A DNA stretch of 64,000 bases from Paenibacillus dendrobii (GTDB lineage: Bacteria; Bacillota; Bacilli; Paenibacillales; Paenibacillaceae), in NCBI RefSeq assembly GCF_009807035.1, contig NZ_WUBI01000007.1, positions 1 through 64,000 of the forward strand. Direction: 5' to 3'. Numbering within the stretch: position 1 is the first letter of the stretch; each line of letters begins with the position of its first letter. Below the pieces are notes generated by a model. It searched no databases, was not told where the DNA came from, and saw only the letters and a program-made list of their open reading frames with translations. The translations under genes and the position numbers were made by a program. Below, piece after piece: positions 43,940-53,076 of this stretch.

Positions 43940-44935
43940 CTACTCTCCGGCCTTCCGCCGCTCGGGATGAATCCGCAGGGTTTCCCCGTACTTCAGCACT
44001 TTCAAGCGATCTTCCTCGATGCCTAGCCGCACCCGCTCAGCCTCCATCCGGTCCAGCGCCTCGCGCGCCGTATCATCCGCCAGCCGAAATGTTCCATAAT
44101 GCATCGGAATCATAGTCTCTGCCCGGACGTCCAGAAAGGCCTGCATGGCTTCTTCCGGATTCACATGCTGTGAGGTCATGAACCACTCCGGCTCATACGC
44201 TCCGATGGGCATCATCGCGACATGGATGTGATACCTTTTGCCGATATCCTTAAAGCCGGGGAAATAACCGCTATCGCCAGCAAAATATAGGTTCGGCGGC
44301 AGCAGTTCCATCTCCGCCCCTTCCTCCTTCGCATCCAACTGTACGGCATTCGCGGGCTCCAGAATATACCCTCCCCAGTGCGAGGTATTCGTATCGAAAG
44401 GAGTCCTGCGCGTCCAATGCTGCGTAGGCACAAAGGATATTCTCACGTTGCGGATGACCGTATGGTCCCACCACTTGAGCTCAAGGCAGTTATGGAAGCC
44501 TTTGCGGACCATCTTCTTTTTCAGCCCCACCGGTACGATCAGCGTCGTTCCCGCATTGTATAACCTGCGTATGGAAGCCAGATGCATATGGTCATAGTGG
44601 GAGTGCGAGATCAGAATGACGTCGACGGGAGGCACTTCCCCGATTTCGATCCCCGGCTCTCCCAACCTGCGCTCAAATCCCATCCGTTTAGCCCATACCG
44701 GGTCGGTCAGGATGTTGAGCCCTTCATATTGAATAAAAAAAGTCGAATGTCCGATCCATGTAATGGAGGTATCCAGACGGTTCGCATGCAGATAGTCAAG
44801 CTCAGGTGGTACATTGGGCACTTGAAAGGAATAGTCTTTTTTCTTCTGTTTGCGTTCCTGGCGCCACTGCTTGAATTGCTTTAATGTGTGGTCCGTGTTG
44901 ACGTTGTCCATATTGTCGTAGCGAATTTTGGGCAA
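43940..44935 (-). CDS. MBL-fold hydrolase (NAPE-PLD/UlaG-like)
   Basis: A 331-residue metal-dependent hydrolase. Typical NAPE-PLD-type signatures are TWIGHSTFFIQYEGLNILTDP, the HxHxDH site SHSHYDHMH, TQHWTRRTPFDTNTSHWGGY, YFAGDSGYF and PIGAYEPEWFM. The substrate (phospholipid or sugar-lactone phosphate) is not known. The TTG at 44935 is favoured because AAGGAGG lies 8 bases upstream; a TTG at 44959 has no such site. Confidence 0.87.
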   Translation of the reverse strand: MPKIRYDNMDNVNTDHTLKQFKQWRQERKQKKKDYSFQVPNVPPELDYLHANRLDTSITWIGHSTFFIQYEGLNILTDPVWAKRMGFERRLGEPGIEIGEVPPVDVILISHSHYDHMHLASIRRLYNAGTTLIVPVGLKKKMVRKGFHNCLELKWWDHTVIRNVRISFVPTQHWTRRTPFDTNTSHWGGYILEPANAVQLDAKEEGAEMELLPPNLYFAGDSGYFPGFKDIGKRYHIHVAMMPIGAYEPEWFMTSQHVNPEEAMQAFLDVRAETMIPMHYGTFRLADDTAREALDRMEAERVRLGIEEDRLKVLKYGETLRIHPERRKAGE

Positions 44936-45038
44936 GAGCTCCCCCTCCTTCTCATACAATCCGTTATTTCATTTTACCCTGAATGAAACCCGGTGTACCA
45001 GCAGGAGAATCGGCGCATTCCCAAGTACTGCCCGCCCG

Positions 45039-45143
45039 TCACTCATCACTCGGATCCTTGTATTTTACTATATAGATGGCCAAAAACAGGATCGAAGCGA
45101 TCACAATCCCCATCGGCGCAATGAATATCGAGAAGTCCTCCAC
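45039..45143 (-). CDS. cydS: Cytochrome bd oxidase small subunit, CydS-like
   Basis: A 34-residue single-membrane-span protein too short for routine gene calling. The sequence starts MEDFSIFIAPMGIVIASI and ends with a polar tail, KYKDPSDE. Size, topology (short N-terminus, one span) and position directly after cydB match the CydS subunit described in the Geobacillus cytochrome bd structure. The GTG start (45143) has AAAGGG inside the end of cydB as ribosome site, so translation is coupled. It is probably needed for oxidase stability. The identity is inferred from size and context, not a strong alignment. Confidence 0.72.
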   Translation of the reverse strand: MEDFSIFIAPMGIVIASILFLAIYIVKYKDPSDE

Positions 45144-45149
45144 GATCCG

Positions 45150-46181
45150 TCACCCTTTCTTGGCAGAGCTGCCGCGGATGTATTTGGCATCAAACAGAAA
45201 GAGACGCATGATCAAAACCAGCGAAGGGACAAGCACAATCAGTCCCAGTACAAAAGCCGTGATCAGCGCGATTGCCATCGTGTCATTCGTGAAATTTTCA
45301 TAGATGCTGATCTGCTTGTACAGCACATAAGGCAGATGGGATCGACCATACCCAAACCAAGCAAAAGCAAACTGCAGCATGACCATAATGAAGGACCATC
45401 CCAGATGCTTCTTGCGCCATACGAGATACACAGCGATCAGGAAGCAGAGGAACGATATCACAAACATCCATGCATGATCCAGCATCCGTTGAAAGTGTTC
45501 CGGGTTCTGCCGGTTGATCTCGAAAAATGCCAGCAACGAAGCAGCTATTGTCGGACCGCTCCAGACTAGGGCATACCTGCGCAAAATCTCAAACGCTCCC
45601 TCATCCCTGCTCTTGTTCGCGTAAAAGCTTAAGAACATCGCGGATATGTACAGCACGCTGACAAGCGCCAGCAGAATCACGGACCAGGTATACGGATTGG
45701 TAAAAAAGTCGACCCAGCCAATCACAACCTTGCCCTCCCGGACCGTAATGATGCCTCCCTCCGAAATCGCCAGTATAGTCGATAGCGCAGCCGGAATCAG
45801 GATACCTGTTGCCCCGTACAAAGCCATGTAGATTTTATTGTTCTCCTTGCTGCTGCCGTATGTATTAAACGCATAGTAGACCCCTCGGAGAGCGAGCAGC
45901 ACGATCACCAGGCTCCCGGGAACAAGCAGAGCCGTACCGTAGTAATAAGCCGCATCCGGAAAAAATCCGATCAAACCGATATAAAAAAACACCAGAAAAA
46001 CGTTGGTAACCTCCCACACCGGTGAAAGATAACGCTGAATGATATTGTGCACCTTGTTCTCGTGCCCGAGTACCACGCTGTAGAAGCTGAAAAAGCCCGC
46101 CCCGAAATCAATCGAGGCCACGATCATGTATCCGAACAAAAAAACCCACAGTACGGTGATGCCTACAATTTCGTAGCTCAC
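45150..46181 (-). CDS. cydB: Cytochrome bd ubiquinol oxidase subunit II
   Basis: A 343-residue polytopic membrane protein with about nine spans. It begins EIVGITVLWVFLFGYMIVASIDFGAGFF, the conserved N-terminal pattern of CydB. Together with CydA it forms the high-affinity terminal oxidase reducing O2 with menaquinol. It starts with a GTG right after the cydA stop (TAA-GTG) with AAGGAG inside the cydA end. Confidence 0.95.
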   Translation of the reverse strand: MSYEIVGITVLWVFLFGYMIVASIDFGAGFFSFYSVVLGHENKVHNIIQRYLSPVWEVTNVFLVFFYIGLIGFFPDAAYYYGTALLVPGSLVIVLLALRGVYYAFNTYGSSKENNKIYMALYGATGILIPAALSTILAISEGGIITVREGKVVIGWVDFFTNPYTWSVILLALVSVLYISAMFLSFYANKSRDEGAFEILRRYALVWSGPTIAASLLAFFEINRQNPEHFQRMLDHAWMFVISFLCFLIAVYLVWRKKHLGWSFIMVMLQFAFAWFGYGRSHLPYVLYKQISIYENFTNDTMAIALITAFVLGLIVLVPSLVLIMRLFLFDAKYIRGSSAKKG

Positions 46182-47525
46182 TTAAGGCTCAGCTCCTTCC
46201 ATTCCCAGTGCTCTCATCTCTTCAACGGCATCCTTATTGCGAAAAAGCTTGCTCAGCACCTTGACGCAGGAAAAGCATAATACCAGATACAATAGAATGA
46301 AGAGCACCAGCATCCAGCCTACGTAATCCGCTGTCGTTGCAGCTTCGGTCACCTTCATGTATCCGCGCATGATCCATGGCTGACGCCCCACCTCCGCATA
46401 CATCCAGCCAACTTCTATCGCTGCAAAAGAGAGCGGGCCAAGCGCCATAATGCCGATCAGCAGCCACTTTGGATAACCCTTCCTGCCCGGCAGCCATTTT
46501 CGCAGCATATAGAGCAGCGGAATCACGACCAGCAATCCCCCGAGCGTCACCATCGTGTCAAAATAATAATGGATCGAAAGCGGCGGACGCTCATCCTCAG
46601 GGAATTCATTCAGGCCAATGACCTCCGTGTTGGGGGCATTGCCGGCAAGGATACTGAGTGCATAAGGGATTCTCAGCCCGTAGCGAACTTCATTGTTATC
46701 GTCCAGTACGCCGCCGTACACCAAGGTCGCATAAGGCCGGGTTTCAAAATGCCACTCTCCCGCGGCAAGCTTCTCCGGTTGGTACTTGGCCAAATATTTG
46801 CCGGAAAAATCCCCGATAATCGCGGTGGCCACCGCAAACACAAACGTGGAAACCACGGTCAGCTTTAATGCTTTTTTGAAATAAACATGCTTCTGGCCCC
46901 GAAGGATACTGAATGCGGCAATCCCGCCAAGAACCCCCGCGCACAAGGTGTAGGAAGATACCAGTACATGCGCCACTTTGGTCGGTGCGGCTGTATTCAG
47001 CATGGCGGCAATGGGATTAATATCCGTTAAAACCCCATTCGCCAACGTAAACCCCTGCGGCGCATTCATAAAGGAGTTGACCATGGTGATAAACATAGCC
47101 GACGCCGATGAACCGAGGGCTACAGGTATGAGCAGCAGCAGATGCGTCCCTTTGTTCTTGAACCGGTCCCACGTGTATAAATAAATGCCCAGAAAAATAG
47201 CCTCCACGAAAAAAGCAAAGGTTTCCATAAACAACGGCAGTGCAATCGCCTGCCCCGCAACGCGTATAAAGGTTGGCCATAGGAGGCTGAGCTGGAGTCC
47301 GATCGATGTACCTGTCACCACGCCCACTGCCACTGTAATTACGAACCCTCTGGCCCAACGCCTGGCAAGCAGCGTATAATGCGGATCATTGGTGCGTATG
47401 CCCCGCCACTCGGCCAGCGCGATCATGACCGGAATTCCGACGCCAAGAGAGGCAAAAATAATATGAACGAACAATGTAAGACCGGTTAAAATCCGGCTCA
47501 GCAGAACGGGATCGAGTGAAGACAT
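46182..47525 (-). CDS. cydA: Cytochrome bd ubiquinol oxidase subunit I
   Basis: A 447-residue CydA of the short Q-loop type. Heme ligands are inferred at His in LTLFVHIIFASLGVG (heme b595), His in PTKVAHVLVSSY and Met in the TM region after GRQPWIM. The signature GRQPW and the quinol-loop block YQPEKLAAGEWHFETRP are present. It would couple quinol oxidation to O2 reduction at low oxygen. First large gene of cydA-cydB-cydS; no clear Rex box was read upstream. Confidence 0.96.
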   Translation of the reverse strand: MSSLDPVLLSRILTGLTLFVHIIFASLGVGIPVMIALAEWRGIRTNDPHYTLLARRWARGFVITVAVGVVTGTSIGLQLSLLWPTFIRVAGQAIALPLFMETFAFFVEAIFLGIYLYTWDRFKNKGTHLLLLIPVALGSSASAMFITMVNSFMNAPQGFTLANGVLTDINPIAAMLNTAAPTKVAHVLVSSYTLCAGVLGGIAAFSILRGQKHVYFKKALKLTVVSTFVFAVATAIIGDFSGKYLAKYQPEKLAAGEWHFETRPYATLVYGGVLDDNNEVRYGLRIPYALSILAGNAPNTEVIGLNEFPEDERPPLSIHYYFDTMVTLGGLLVVIPLLYMLRKWLPGRKGYPKWLLIGIMALGPLSFAAIEVGWMYAEVGRQPWIMRGYMKVTEAATTADYVGWMLVLFILLYLVLCFSCVKVLSKLFRNKDAVEEMRALGMEGAEP

Positions 47526-47559
47526 TCATTCATCAGCTCCTTCAGCATGTTCGGAATAC

Positions 47560-47670
47560 CTAACCGAAATAGTCCATATATCGCATGAAGCCTTTGACTG
47601 CGCCGTAAAGGCAGACCGCGGCAACAATGACGCAGATGATAACCAGAACCCTCTCCTGCTTCTTGAACAA
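47560..47670 (-). CDS. Candidate 36-residue single-TM protein upstream of cydA
   Basis: A short open frame starting with TTG at 47670 behind GGGAGG (10 bases). It encodes MFKKQERVLVIICVIVAAVC and ends YMDYFG, with a basic N-terminus and one strongly hydrophobic segment. It ends 34 bases before cydA. Such tiny membrane proteins often accompany bd oxidases (CydX, CydS). I do not recognise this one. Longer frames in this stretch look like noise. It is supported by ribosome site, composition and position only. Confidence 0.5.
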   Translation of the reverse strand: MFKKQERVLVIICVIVAAVCLYGAVKGFMRYMDYFG

Positions 47671-47769
47671 TCGTGGATTCCCTCCCGGCTTCGGGTAATG
47701 ATTTGCAGTACTGGCACGTTCGTAAACAGTTTGGCTTAAAAATCCTGTTCATATCCAACTCGTTTTTTT

Positions 47770-47799
47770 TGTTTAGGTGCAAAGTAATGTACACTATAA
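47770..47799 (+). promoter_or_regulatory. Promoter of the cvfC-like gene
   Basis: TATAAT near 47792-47797 with TTTAGG 17 bases upstream, followed by AAGGAGG and the ATG at 47833. Confidence 0.55.
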
Positions 47800-47832
47800 T
47801 GAGGTAAGAAATTGATAAGGAGGTTTCTTTTC

Positions 47833-48969
47833 ATGAAAATTAAATTCATAGAACCAACGCCGAGCCCGAACTCCATGAAGCTTCATCTCGATGAAAGCCT
47901 GGAGAGCGGAATTCGCAAAACATATACGCTCGACAATGAGCGGTCCGCTCCATCATGGATTCGGGAAATGCTTCATATTGAAGGGGTGAAAAGCGTATTC
48001 CATACGCTCGATTTCGTCGCTCTTGAGCGCAAGGGCAACGCCGATTGGTCCGTAATTCTAGGTGAAGTCCAAGAACGCTTCGGTCAGGAAGGCATGCAAA
48101 ATGCCATGTTGGAAGATGACGCGGATGCAGCCGAGCATTTTGGCGAAGCTGAAGTCCTCGTCCAGTTCTTTCGTGGTATCCCGATGCAGATCCGCGTCAA
48201 ATCCGGCTCGCAGGAAGAGCGGATGGCGCTTTCCCAGCGCTTCACGGAGGCCGTTATGGAGGTAGCAGCGGCAACCATGATCAAAGAGCGCAAGCTGAAG
48301 GATTATGGCGTCCGTTACGGTGAACTTCAGGAGATCGCCAAGGAGGTAGAACAGGAGCTCGAAGCCGCATTTCCGGAGGAACGCCTGAAGCAGGTCATCT
48401 CCCAAGCGATAGCCCATGGGGCAAGCAGCGAAGAATTCGAGGAAGAACGCCGTGAATTGAGTCTGGGTGAACTCAAGGAGGCCATGGACAGTGCCGACTG
48501 GCGCGTACGTTATGCTGCCATGGACAACATGACGCCTACGGAAGAGCATCTTCCGATTCTCAGCAGAGCGCTCCATGACGAAAAAATGCAAACACGTCGG
48601 CTCGCCGTTGTCTATCTTGGAGATCTGCGCACACCTGAAGCCATGGAACTGCTGTACGAAGCACTGAAGGACAGCTCCCCTACCGTACGCCGCACCGCCG
48701 GAGACACACTCTCGGATATCGGTGATCCTGCAGCTACGCCTGCGATGCAGGCTTTGCTCAAGGACAGCAGCAAAATTGTTCGCTGGCGTGCTGCCCGGTT
48801 CCTCTACGAAGTCGGAACAGAGGATGCCAGAGATGCACTGGAAGAAGCCGTTCAGGATCCGGAATTCGAAGTCAGTCTTCAGGCGCGGATGGCGCTTGAG
48901 CGGATCGAATCCGGCGAGCAAGCGGCAGGCACCGTGTGGCAGCAGATGGCTAAGCGCAACGAATCCTGA
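47833..48969 (+). CDS. Conserved virulence factor C-like protein (Nfu_N and HEAT repeats)
   Basis: A 378-residue soluble protein. The N-terminal 85 residues form an Nfu_N-type scaffold domain (IKFIEPTPSPNSMKLHL, GVKSVFHTLDFVALER). A central helical segment follows. The C-terminal third contains HEAT/PBS-lyase-like repeats (DWRVRYAAMDNM, TRRLAVVYLGDLR, SPTVRRTAGDTLSDIGD, RWRAARFLYEVGT). The same architecture is found in CvfC of Staphylococcus. A scaffold role is inferred; no Fe-S-binding CxxC is present. The ATG at 47833 has AAGGAGG upstream. Confidence 0.85.
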   Translation: MKIKFIEPTPSPNSMKLHLDESLESGIRKTYTLDNERSAPSWIREMLHIEGVKSVFHTLDFVALERKGNADWSVILGEVQERFGQEGMQNAMLEDDADAAEHFGEAEVLVQFFRGIPMQIRVKSGSQEERMALSQRFTEAVMEVAAATMIKERKLKDYGVRYGELQEIAKEVEQELEAAFPEERLKQVISQAIAHGASSEEFEEERRELSLGELKEAMDSADWRVRYAAMDNMTPTEEHLPILSRALHDEKMQTRRLAVVYLGDLRTPEAMELLYEALKDSSPTVRRTAGDTLSDIGDPAATPAMQALLKDSSKIVRWRAARFLYEVGTEDARDALEEAVQDPEFEVSLQARMALERIESGEQAAGTVWQQMAKRNES

Positions 48970-49087
48970 TTTCGACTATCGAGGACGTCCCGGTTGCCTG
49001 ATATATCCATTGTCAGGTGTCCGCCGTTGCATTACTATATAGAAACGATACAACCGAATATATACTCAAAGATAACCTCATCCTGCA

Positions 49088-49290
49088 AAGGTGAGGTAGA
49101 GGTTGCGAAAGCGATGAGTAGCTGCAAGGAGGCGTAAGAGCCGCCTGTGACTTGCGGTGAAGGGCGCTTTCGCCGAAGCGTGCGCATCCGCCCTTATGAA
49201 GTGCATGCTGGGGCTGTACCCGAAAGGGACAGAACTGTCGCGGCCCATGGCTTCTTATAGCCTGCCGGCCGTGGTGAGCTATCTTTCATG
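49088..49290 (+). promoter_or_regulatory. Lysine riboswitch (L-box)
   Basis: The sequence shows the conserved lysine-aptamer core: GAGGTAGAGGTTGCG, GATGAGTA, GGTGAAGGGCGC, CGCCGAAGCG, and the closing GAGCTATCTTTC that pairs with GGTAG of P1. The order matches the B. subtilis lysC leader. It lies upstream of an amino-acid permease and is followed by a terminator, so lysine binding should switch off transcription. This explains most of the 48970-49425 interval. Confidence 0.92.
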
Positions 49291-49325
49291 GATGCACGGA
49301 TGCGGAAACCAGAGGTTAAATATCA

Positions 49326-49359
49326 AGCCCGCAGGTCATTCTATACCTGCGGGCTTTTT
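49326..49359 (+). terminator. Riboswitch-controlled terminator
   Basis: AGCCCGCAGGT / ACCTGCGGGCT followed by T5, 66 bases before the lysP ATG. Confidence 0.9.
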
Positions 49360-49425
49360 CACTGGTAATCCCCTTCCATGATATGCAATATATTGAAATT
49401 ATTCTTGAAGGGAAGTTTTACTGTT

Positions 49426-50889
49426 ATGCGTACCAAAACACCTGCGACCTCGCTGAAGCAGAGCCTGAAAGCCCGCCACATGACGATGATCGCCCTTGGG
49501 GGCTCCATCGGAACCGGGCTTTTTCTTGCGAGCGGGAGCGCGATATCCTCATCGGGTCCCGGCGGAGCCATTCTGGCTTATGCCGCCATCGGACTCATGG
49601 TATATTTCCTCATGACCAGCCTCGGAGAAATGGCAACCTACATGCCTGACTCCGGTTCTTTCAGTACCTACGGCAGCCGTTTTGTCAGTCCGGCCTTCGG
49701 CTTTGCAGTCGGCTGGAATTTCTGGTACAACTGGGCGGTCACGATCGCGGCCGAGCTCTCCGCCGCCACCGTCATTATTAAATACTGGCTGCCAAACTCT
49801 CCTTCCATCCTCTGGAGCGTCTTGTTCCTGGCGTTGATGTTCGCACTTAACATTCTCTCGGCCAAGGGATACGGGGAATCCGAATACTGGTTTGCGATTA
49901 TCAAAATCGTAACGGTCATTATATTCCTGGTGCTGGGTGTCATGATGATCTTCGGTATCCTCGGCGGCAAGCCCGTTGGATTCAGCAACTTCAATCTCGG
50001 CGGCAGTCCATTCCATGGCGGTTTCTTCGCTATCATAGGCGTGTTCATGGCTGCCGGATTCTCGTTCCAGGGAACCGAGCTGATCGGCGTAGCCGCAGGT
50101 GAAAGCGAAAACCCGCGCAAAAATGTGCCGCGCGCGATCCGGCAGGTCTTTTGGCGGATTCTGATTTTTTATATTTTTGCCATTATCGTCATTGGGTTTC
50201 TGATTCCCTATACCAATCCGAACCTGCTCAAAACGGATCTGAACAATATCGGCGTCAGCCCCTTTACGCTTGTATTTGAAAAGGCCGGGCTTGCCTTCGC
50301 CGCTTCCGTCATGAATGCCGTCATTCTGAGCTCTGTTCTGTCTGCAGGTAATTCCGGCATGTATTCTTCCACCCGGGTTCTCTACGCGATGGCCAAGGAT
50401 GGGCTTGCACCGAAAATTCTCGGAAAGCTGAACAGCCGCGGTGTTCCGGTCAACGCGCTGATCATGACGACGCTGGTCGGCATGCTGGCCTTTCTCGCCT
50501 CTTTGTTCGGAGACGGGATCGTATATAACTGGCTGCTGAATGCCTCAGGAATGTGCGGCTTTATCAACTGGCTTGGCATTGCGGTCTGCCATTACCGGTT
50601 CCGCCGAGCCTTCATTGCCCAGGGTCATTCGCTCGACGAGCTTTCTTACCGCGCCAAATGGTTTCCGTTAGGTCCAATATTCGCCTTTATCTTGTGTATG
50701 ATCGCCATCGGTGGACAGAACACCGGAGCCTTCACGGGCTCAAGCATCGACTGGTATGGCATCTTGGTATCCTACGTCAGTGTCCCACTCTTTATCATCA
50801 TTTGGTTCGGATACAAATGGATCAAAGGAAGCAAGCTGATTCCGTTGAAGCAATGTGACCTGACTACACATGAACGGCCAACCCGTTAA
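49426..50889 (+). CDS. lysP: Lysine-specific permease LysP (AAT family)
   Basis: A 487-residue transporter with 12 hydrophobic segments of the APC/AAT family. Conserved N-terminal block: LKARHMTMIALGGSIGTGLFLASGSAI. The helix 3-4 region is GWNFWYNWAVTIAAELSAA, and FQGTELIGVAAGESENPRKNVPRAI is the consensus amphipathic segment. Regulation by a lysine riboswitch directly upstream strongly supports lysine as substrate. The ATG at 49426 is used; an upstream in-frame start overlaps the leader. Confidence 0.92.
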   Translation: MRTKTPATSLKQSLKARHMTMIALGGSIGTGLFLASGSAISSSGPGGAILAYAAIGLMVYFLMTSLGEMATYMPDSGSFSTYGSRFVSPAFGFAVGWNFWYNWAVTIAAELSAATVIIKYWLPNSPSILWSVLFLALMFALNILSAKGYGESEYWFAIIKIVTVIIFLVLGVMMIFGILGGKPVGFSNFNLGGSPFHGGFFAIIGVFMAAGFSFQGTELIGVAAGESENPRKNVPRAIRQVFWRILIFYIFAIIVIGFLIPYTNPNLLKTDLNNIGVSPFTLVFEKAGLAFAASVMNAVILSSVLSAGNSGMYSSTRVLYAMAKDGLAPKILGKLNSRGVPVNALIMTTLVGMLAFLASLFGDGIVYNWLLNASGMCGFINWLGIAVCHYRFRRAFIAQGHSLDELSYRAKWFPLGPIFAFILCMIAIGGQNTGAFTGSSIDWYGILVSYVSVPLFIIIWFGYKWIKGSKLIPLKQCDLTTHERPTR

Positions 50890-50908
50890 CTCATAAGAAG
50901 AAAAAAGA

Positions 50909-50947
50909 AAGGTCCCTCGGCCGCTTCCGCGCCCCGGGGACCTTTCT
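50909..50947. terminator. Bidirectional terminator
   Basis: AGAAAGGTCCC / GGGACCTTTCT between the convergent lysP and transglutaminase genes. Confidence 0.85.
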
Positions 50948-50955
50948 TATATTTC

Positions 50956-52098
50956 TTATTTCCAAGTAACGTACACTCGCAGATCATCCGTCTCATCCAG
51001 TTCGCTTTCCACATAAGAGATGGAGTTGACACCAAGCCGGTACAGATCCTGCAGATCATCCATCAAATTCTCGTGATTGCCTGAATATCGGAATAACAAG
51101 GAATGTCCCCCTTGCTTGATCACCGTGCGTACTTTGGTTCTCAGCTTAGAGCTTGTATTTACAATCTCGTCCGGATCATACAACTGGTATTCCAGATCCT
51201 GAACCAGTTTTTTATAGTAGCTCTGACGGCTGTCATTTTGTTTAATGAACGTGGTCAGCGTATCCCGGTAAAGCGTGTTTGCCGCCGGGTAGCTTTTCGT
51301 CCAGCTGTGATCCTTCCTCATCTGCTTATCCGTGCGGAGATAATATCCAATGCCGATTTCCCCCGCCTTGTCAGGAGCCGGGTCGTCCCAAGTCGTATCG
51401 AGATGATACCACTTGCCATCGAGCAGCACCAGATTCCAGGCGTGAAGCTGGCTGATTCCCGTATCCCGCGGGGCAGCCGTTCCTTCTACAATTCTGTTGG
51501 TGATGCCGGCTTCCTTTAACATTTTATAGGTCAGGAGCGAATAACCCTGGCATACGGTACTGCCGGAATTCAGACCGTCATAGGCCGTATACTTTTGCAG
51601 CGTCTCGTCATATTTCAAGTGAAGGACAATCCAGTCATGAATCGCTTTGACCTTTTCATGGTCATTCATTCCCGGCTTGATGATGCTGCCCAGTATGCTC
51701 TGAACACGCTTGGAGACGTAAGCCGTCTGCTCTGCCGTTTCCCGGTAGCTCAGCTGAACGCTTACAGTCGCCGATTTCGAACTTCCGCTGTAAGAATAAC
51801 CATAGCTCTCAATGGTGTAGTTCATGTATGGATCGCTTTCCAGCGCCTGCTCCAGTGCATCCTTCAGCTGCCCCTTCAGCTGATTGGTCTTTCCTTGATA
51901 TACAAACTGGACCTGACTCAAACGCTTGTTCATGGCACTCAGCAGTGTTTTCTGAAGCTCCTGGTCGGTTCGGACTACATTTGCGCTGGATGACGTGGAA
52001 GCATACACCATTTCCCAATCAATACTAGGGGGTAACACCGCTGCGATGAGCGAACCGGTCAGCACGACCTTGGCAACCGATCTGCGCTTCCATCTCAT
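50956..52098 (-). CDS. Secreted transglutaminase-like (cysteine protease fold) protein
   Basis: A 380-residue exported protein with a signal peptide (about 1-35). The transglutaminase core lies about 155-270; the catalytic triad is Cys in GSTVCQGYSLLTYKML, His in QLHAWNLVLLDGKWYHLDTTWDD, and the Asp in that same block. This fold in Firmicutes is found in wall-associated enzymes that crosslink or cleave surface proteins. The substrate is unknown. The ATG at 52098 has GGAGGG upstream. Confidence 0.88.
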   Translation of the reverse strand: MRWKRRSVAKVVLTGSLIAAVLPPSIDWEMVYASTSSSANVVRTDQELQKTLLSAMNKRLSQVQFVYQGKTNQLKGQLKDALEQALESDPYMNYTIESYGYSYSGSSKSATVSVQLSYRETAEQTAYVSKRVQSILGSIIKPGMNDHEKVKAIHDWIVLHLKYDETLQKYTAYDGLNSGSTVCQGYSLLTYKMLKEAGITNRIVEGTAAPRDTGISQLHAWNLVLLDGKWYHLDTTWDDPAPDKAGEIGIGYYLRTDKQMRKDHSWTKSYPAANTLYRDTLTTFIKQNDSRQSYYKKLVQDLEYQLYDPDEIVNTSSKLRTKVRTVIKQGGHSLLFRYSGNHENLMDDLQDLYRLGVNSISYVESELDETDDLRVYVTWK

Positions 52099-52225
52099 AC
52101 AGCACCCTCCCTTCTCTACGTATAGGCATTGTTTGCTTGAGATTCCATGCAGCCGCATCTTTAGCCCTTCGAAATGACTCTATTCCCGTCTCGGGACTTA
52201 TATGACTTTATACGCAAATTCTATC

Positions 52226-52861
52226 TTAAAGATTCGGTTTGGCTGCCGCCTGCACAAAACGCGAGGTACATTCGGCAACGCCACCAATATTTCCAGCCTT
52301 CAAGGCATCCTTAGGCAATAGCGAGCTGCCAATCCCGACGGCACTGGCCCCTGCTTCAAAGTATTCCGCAATATTTTCCAAGGTCACGCCACCCGTTGCA
52401 ATGAGCGGAATATGGTTCAGCGGTCCCCGGATCTCCCGTAAATACCCCAGTCCGAGACTGGCCATCGGGAAAAGCTTTACGACCTCTGCTCCCGCATAAA
52501 ATGCTGCTGCAATCTCGGTGGGAGTCATGGCCCCCGGCCAAATGTCAATTCCCTGTTCGAGCGCAAACGCTATGACGTTCAAATCCACATTGGGGGATAT
52601 CAAAAACTGGGCCCCCGCTGAGACCGCTTCTTTGGCCATCTTCACATTCAGCACCGTGCCTGCTCCGACATAGGCCTTCCCTTCGTAAGCCGAACGCCAA
52701 TCCTGTATGATATCGAGTGCTCCCGTGGTATTCATGGTTACTTCCATCAATTTGACTCCACCGGCTGTGAGCCCCGCACCGGCAATCCGTGCCTCTTCCC
52801 GTGTAATTCCTCTGACGATCGCGACCAGCCGGGATGACATCAGCTCATTCGTAAGGTTCAT
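52226..52861 (-). CDS. eda: 2-dehydro-3-deoxy-phosphogluconate (KDPG) aldolase
   Basis: A 211-residue class I aldolase. Schiff-base Lys is in AEVVKLFPMASLG, catalytic Glu in KLMEVTMNTTGAL, and phosphate binding in VTLENIAEYFEAGASAVGIGSSL. It cleaves KDPG to pyruvate and glyceraldehyde 3-phosphate, and 4-hydroxy-2-oxoglutarate similarly. No KDG kinase, uronate or gluconate genes lie next to it, so it appears as a solitary gene here. Confidence 0.93.
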   Translation of the reverse strand: MNLTNELMSSRLVAIVRGITREEARIAGAGLTAGGVKLMEVTMNTTGALDIIQDWRSAYEGKAYVGAGTVLNVKMAKEAVSAGAQFLISPNVDLNVIAFALEQGIDIWPGAMTPTEIAAAFYAGAEVVKLFPMASLGLGYLREIRGPLNHIPLIATGGVTLENIAEYFEAGASAVGIGSSLLPKDALKAGNIGGVAECTSRFVQAAAKPNL

Positions 52862-53076
52862 ATCTTGAATCCTCCTATCATTCTCTCTATTAGATTAATT
52901 CGCAGGTGCGCATCCTTTTCCCTTCTGTGCTGCATGAAAAACTAGGAAGTGCCTCGACGTAAAATCGCAACATTTTTTCGGCATTTTGTACGGAAATTTC
53001 TGAAATATTTCGGTATAATAGGTATATTGCTCGTGATTTTAGTGTTATCCATCCCCATGAAATGGAGCGAATGTCC

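Noticed and set aside
48058..48921. 287-codon minus-strand frame opposite the CvfC-like gene
   Set aside because: Antisense shadow; Cys/Phe-rich product, no ribosome site, no domain.
49157..49381. 74-codon frame upstream of lysP
   Set aside because: Lies inside the lysine riboswitch aptamer and terminator.
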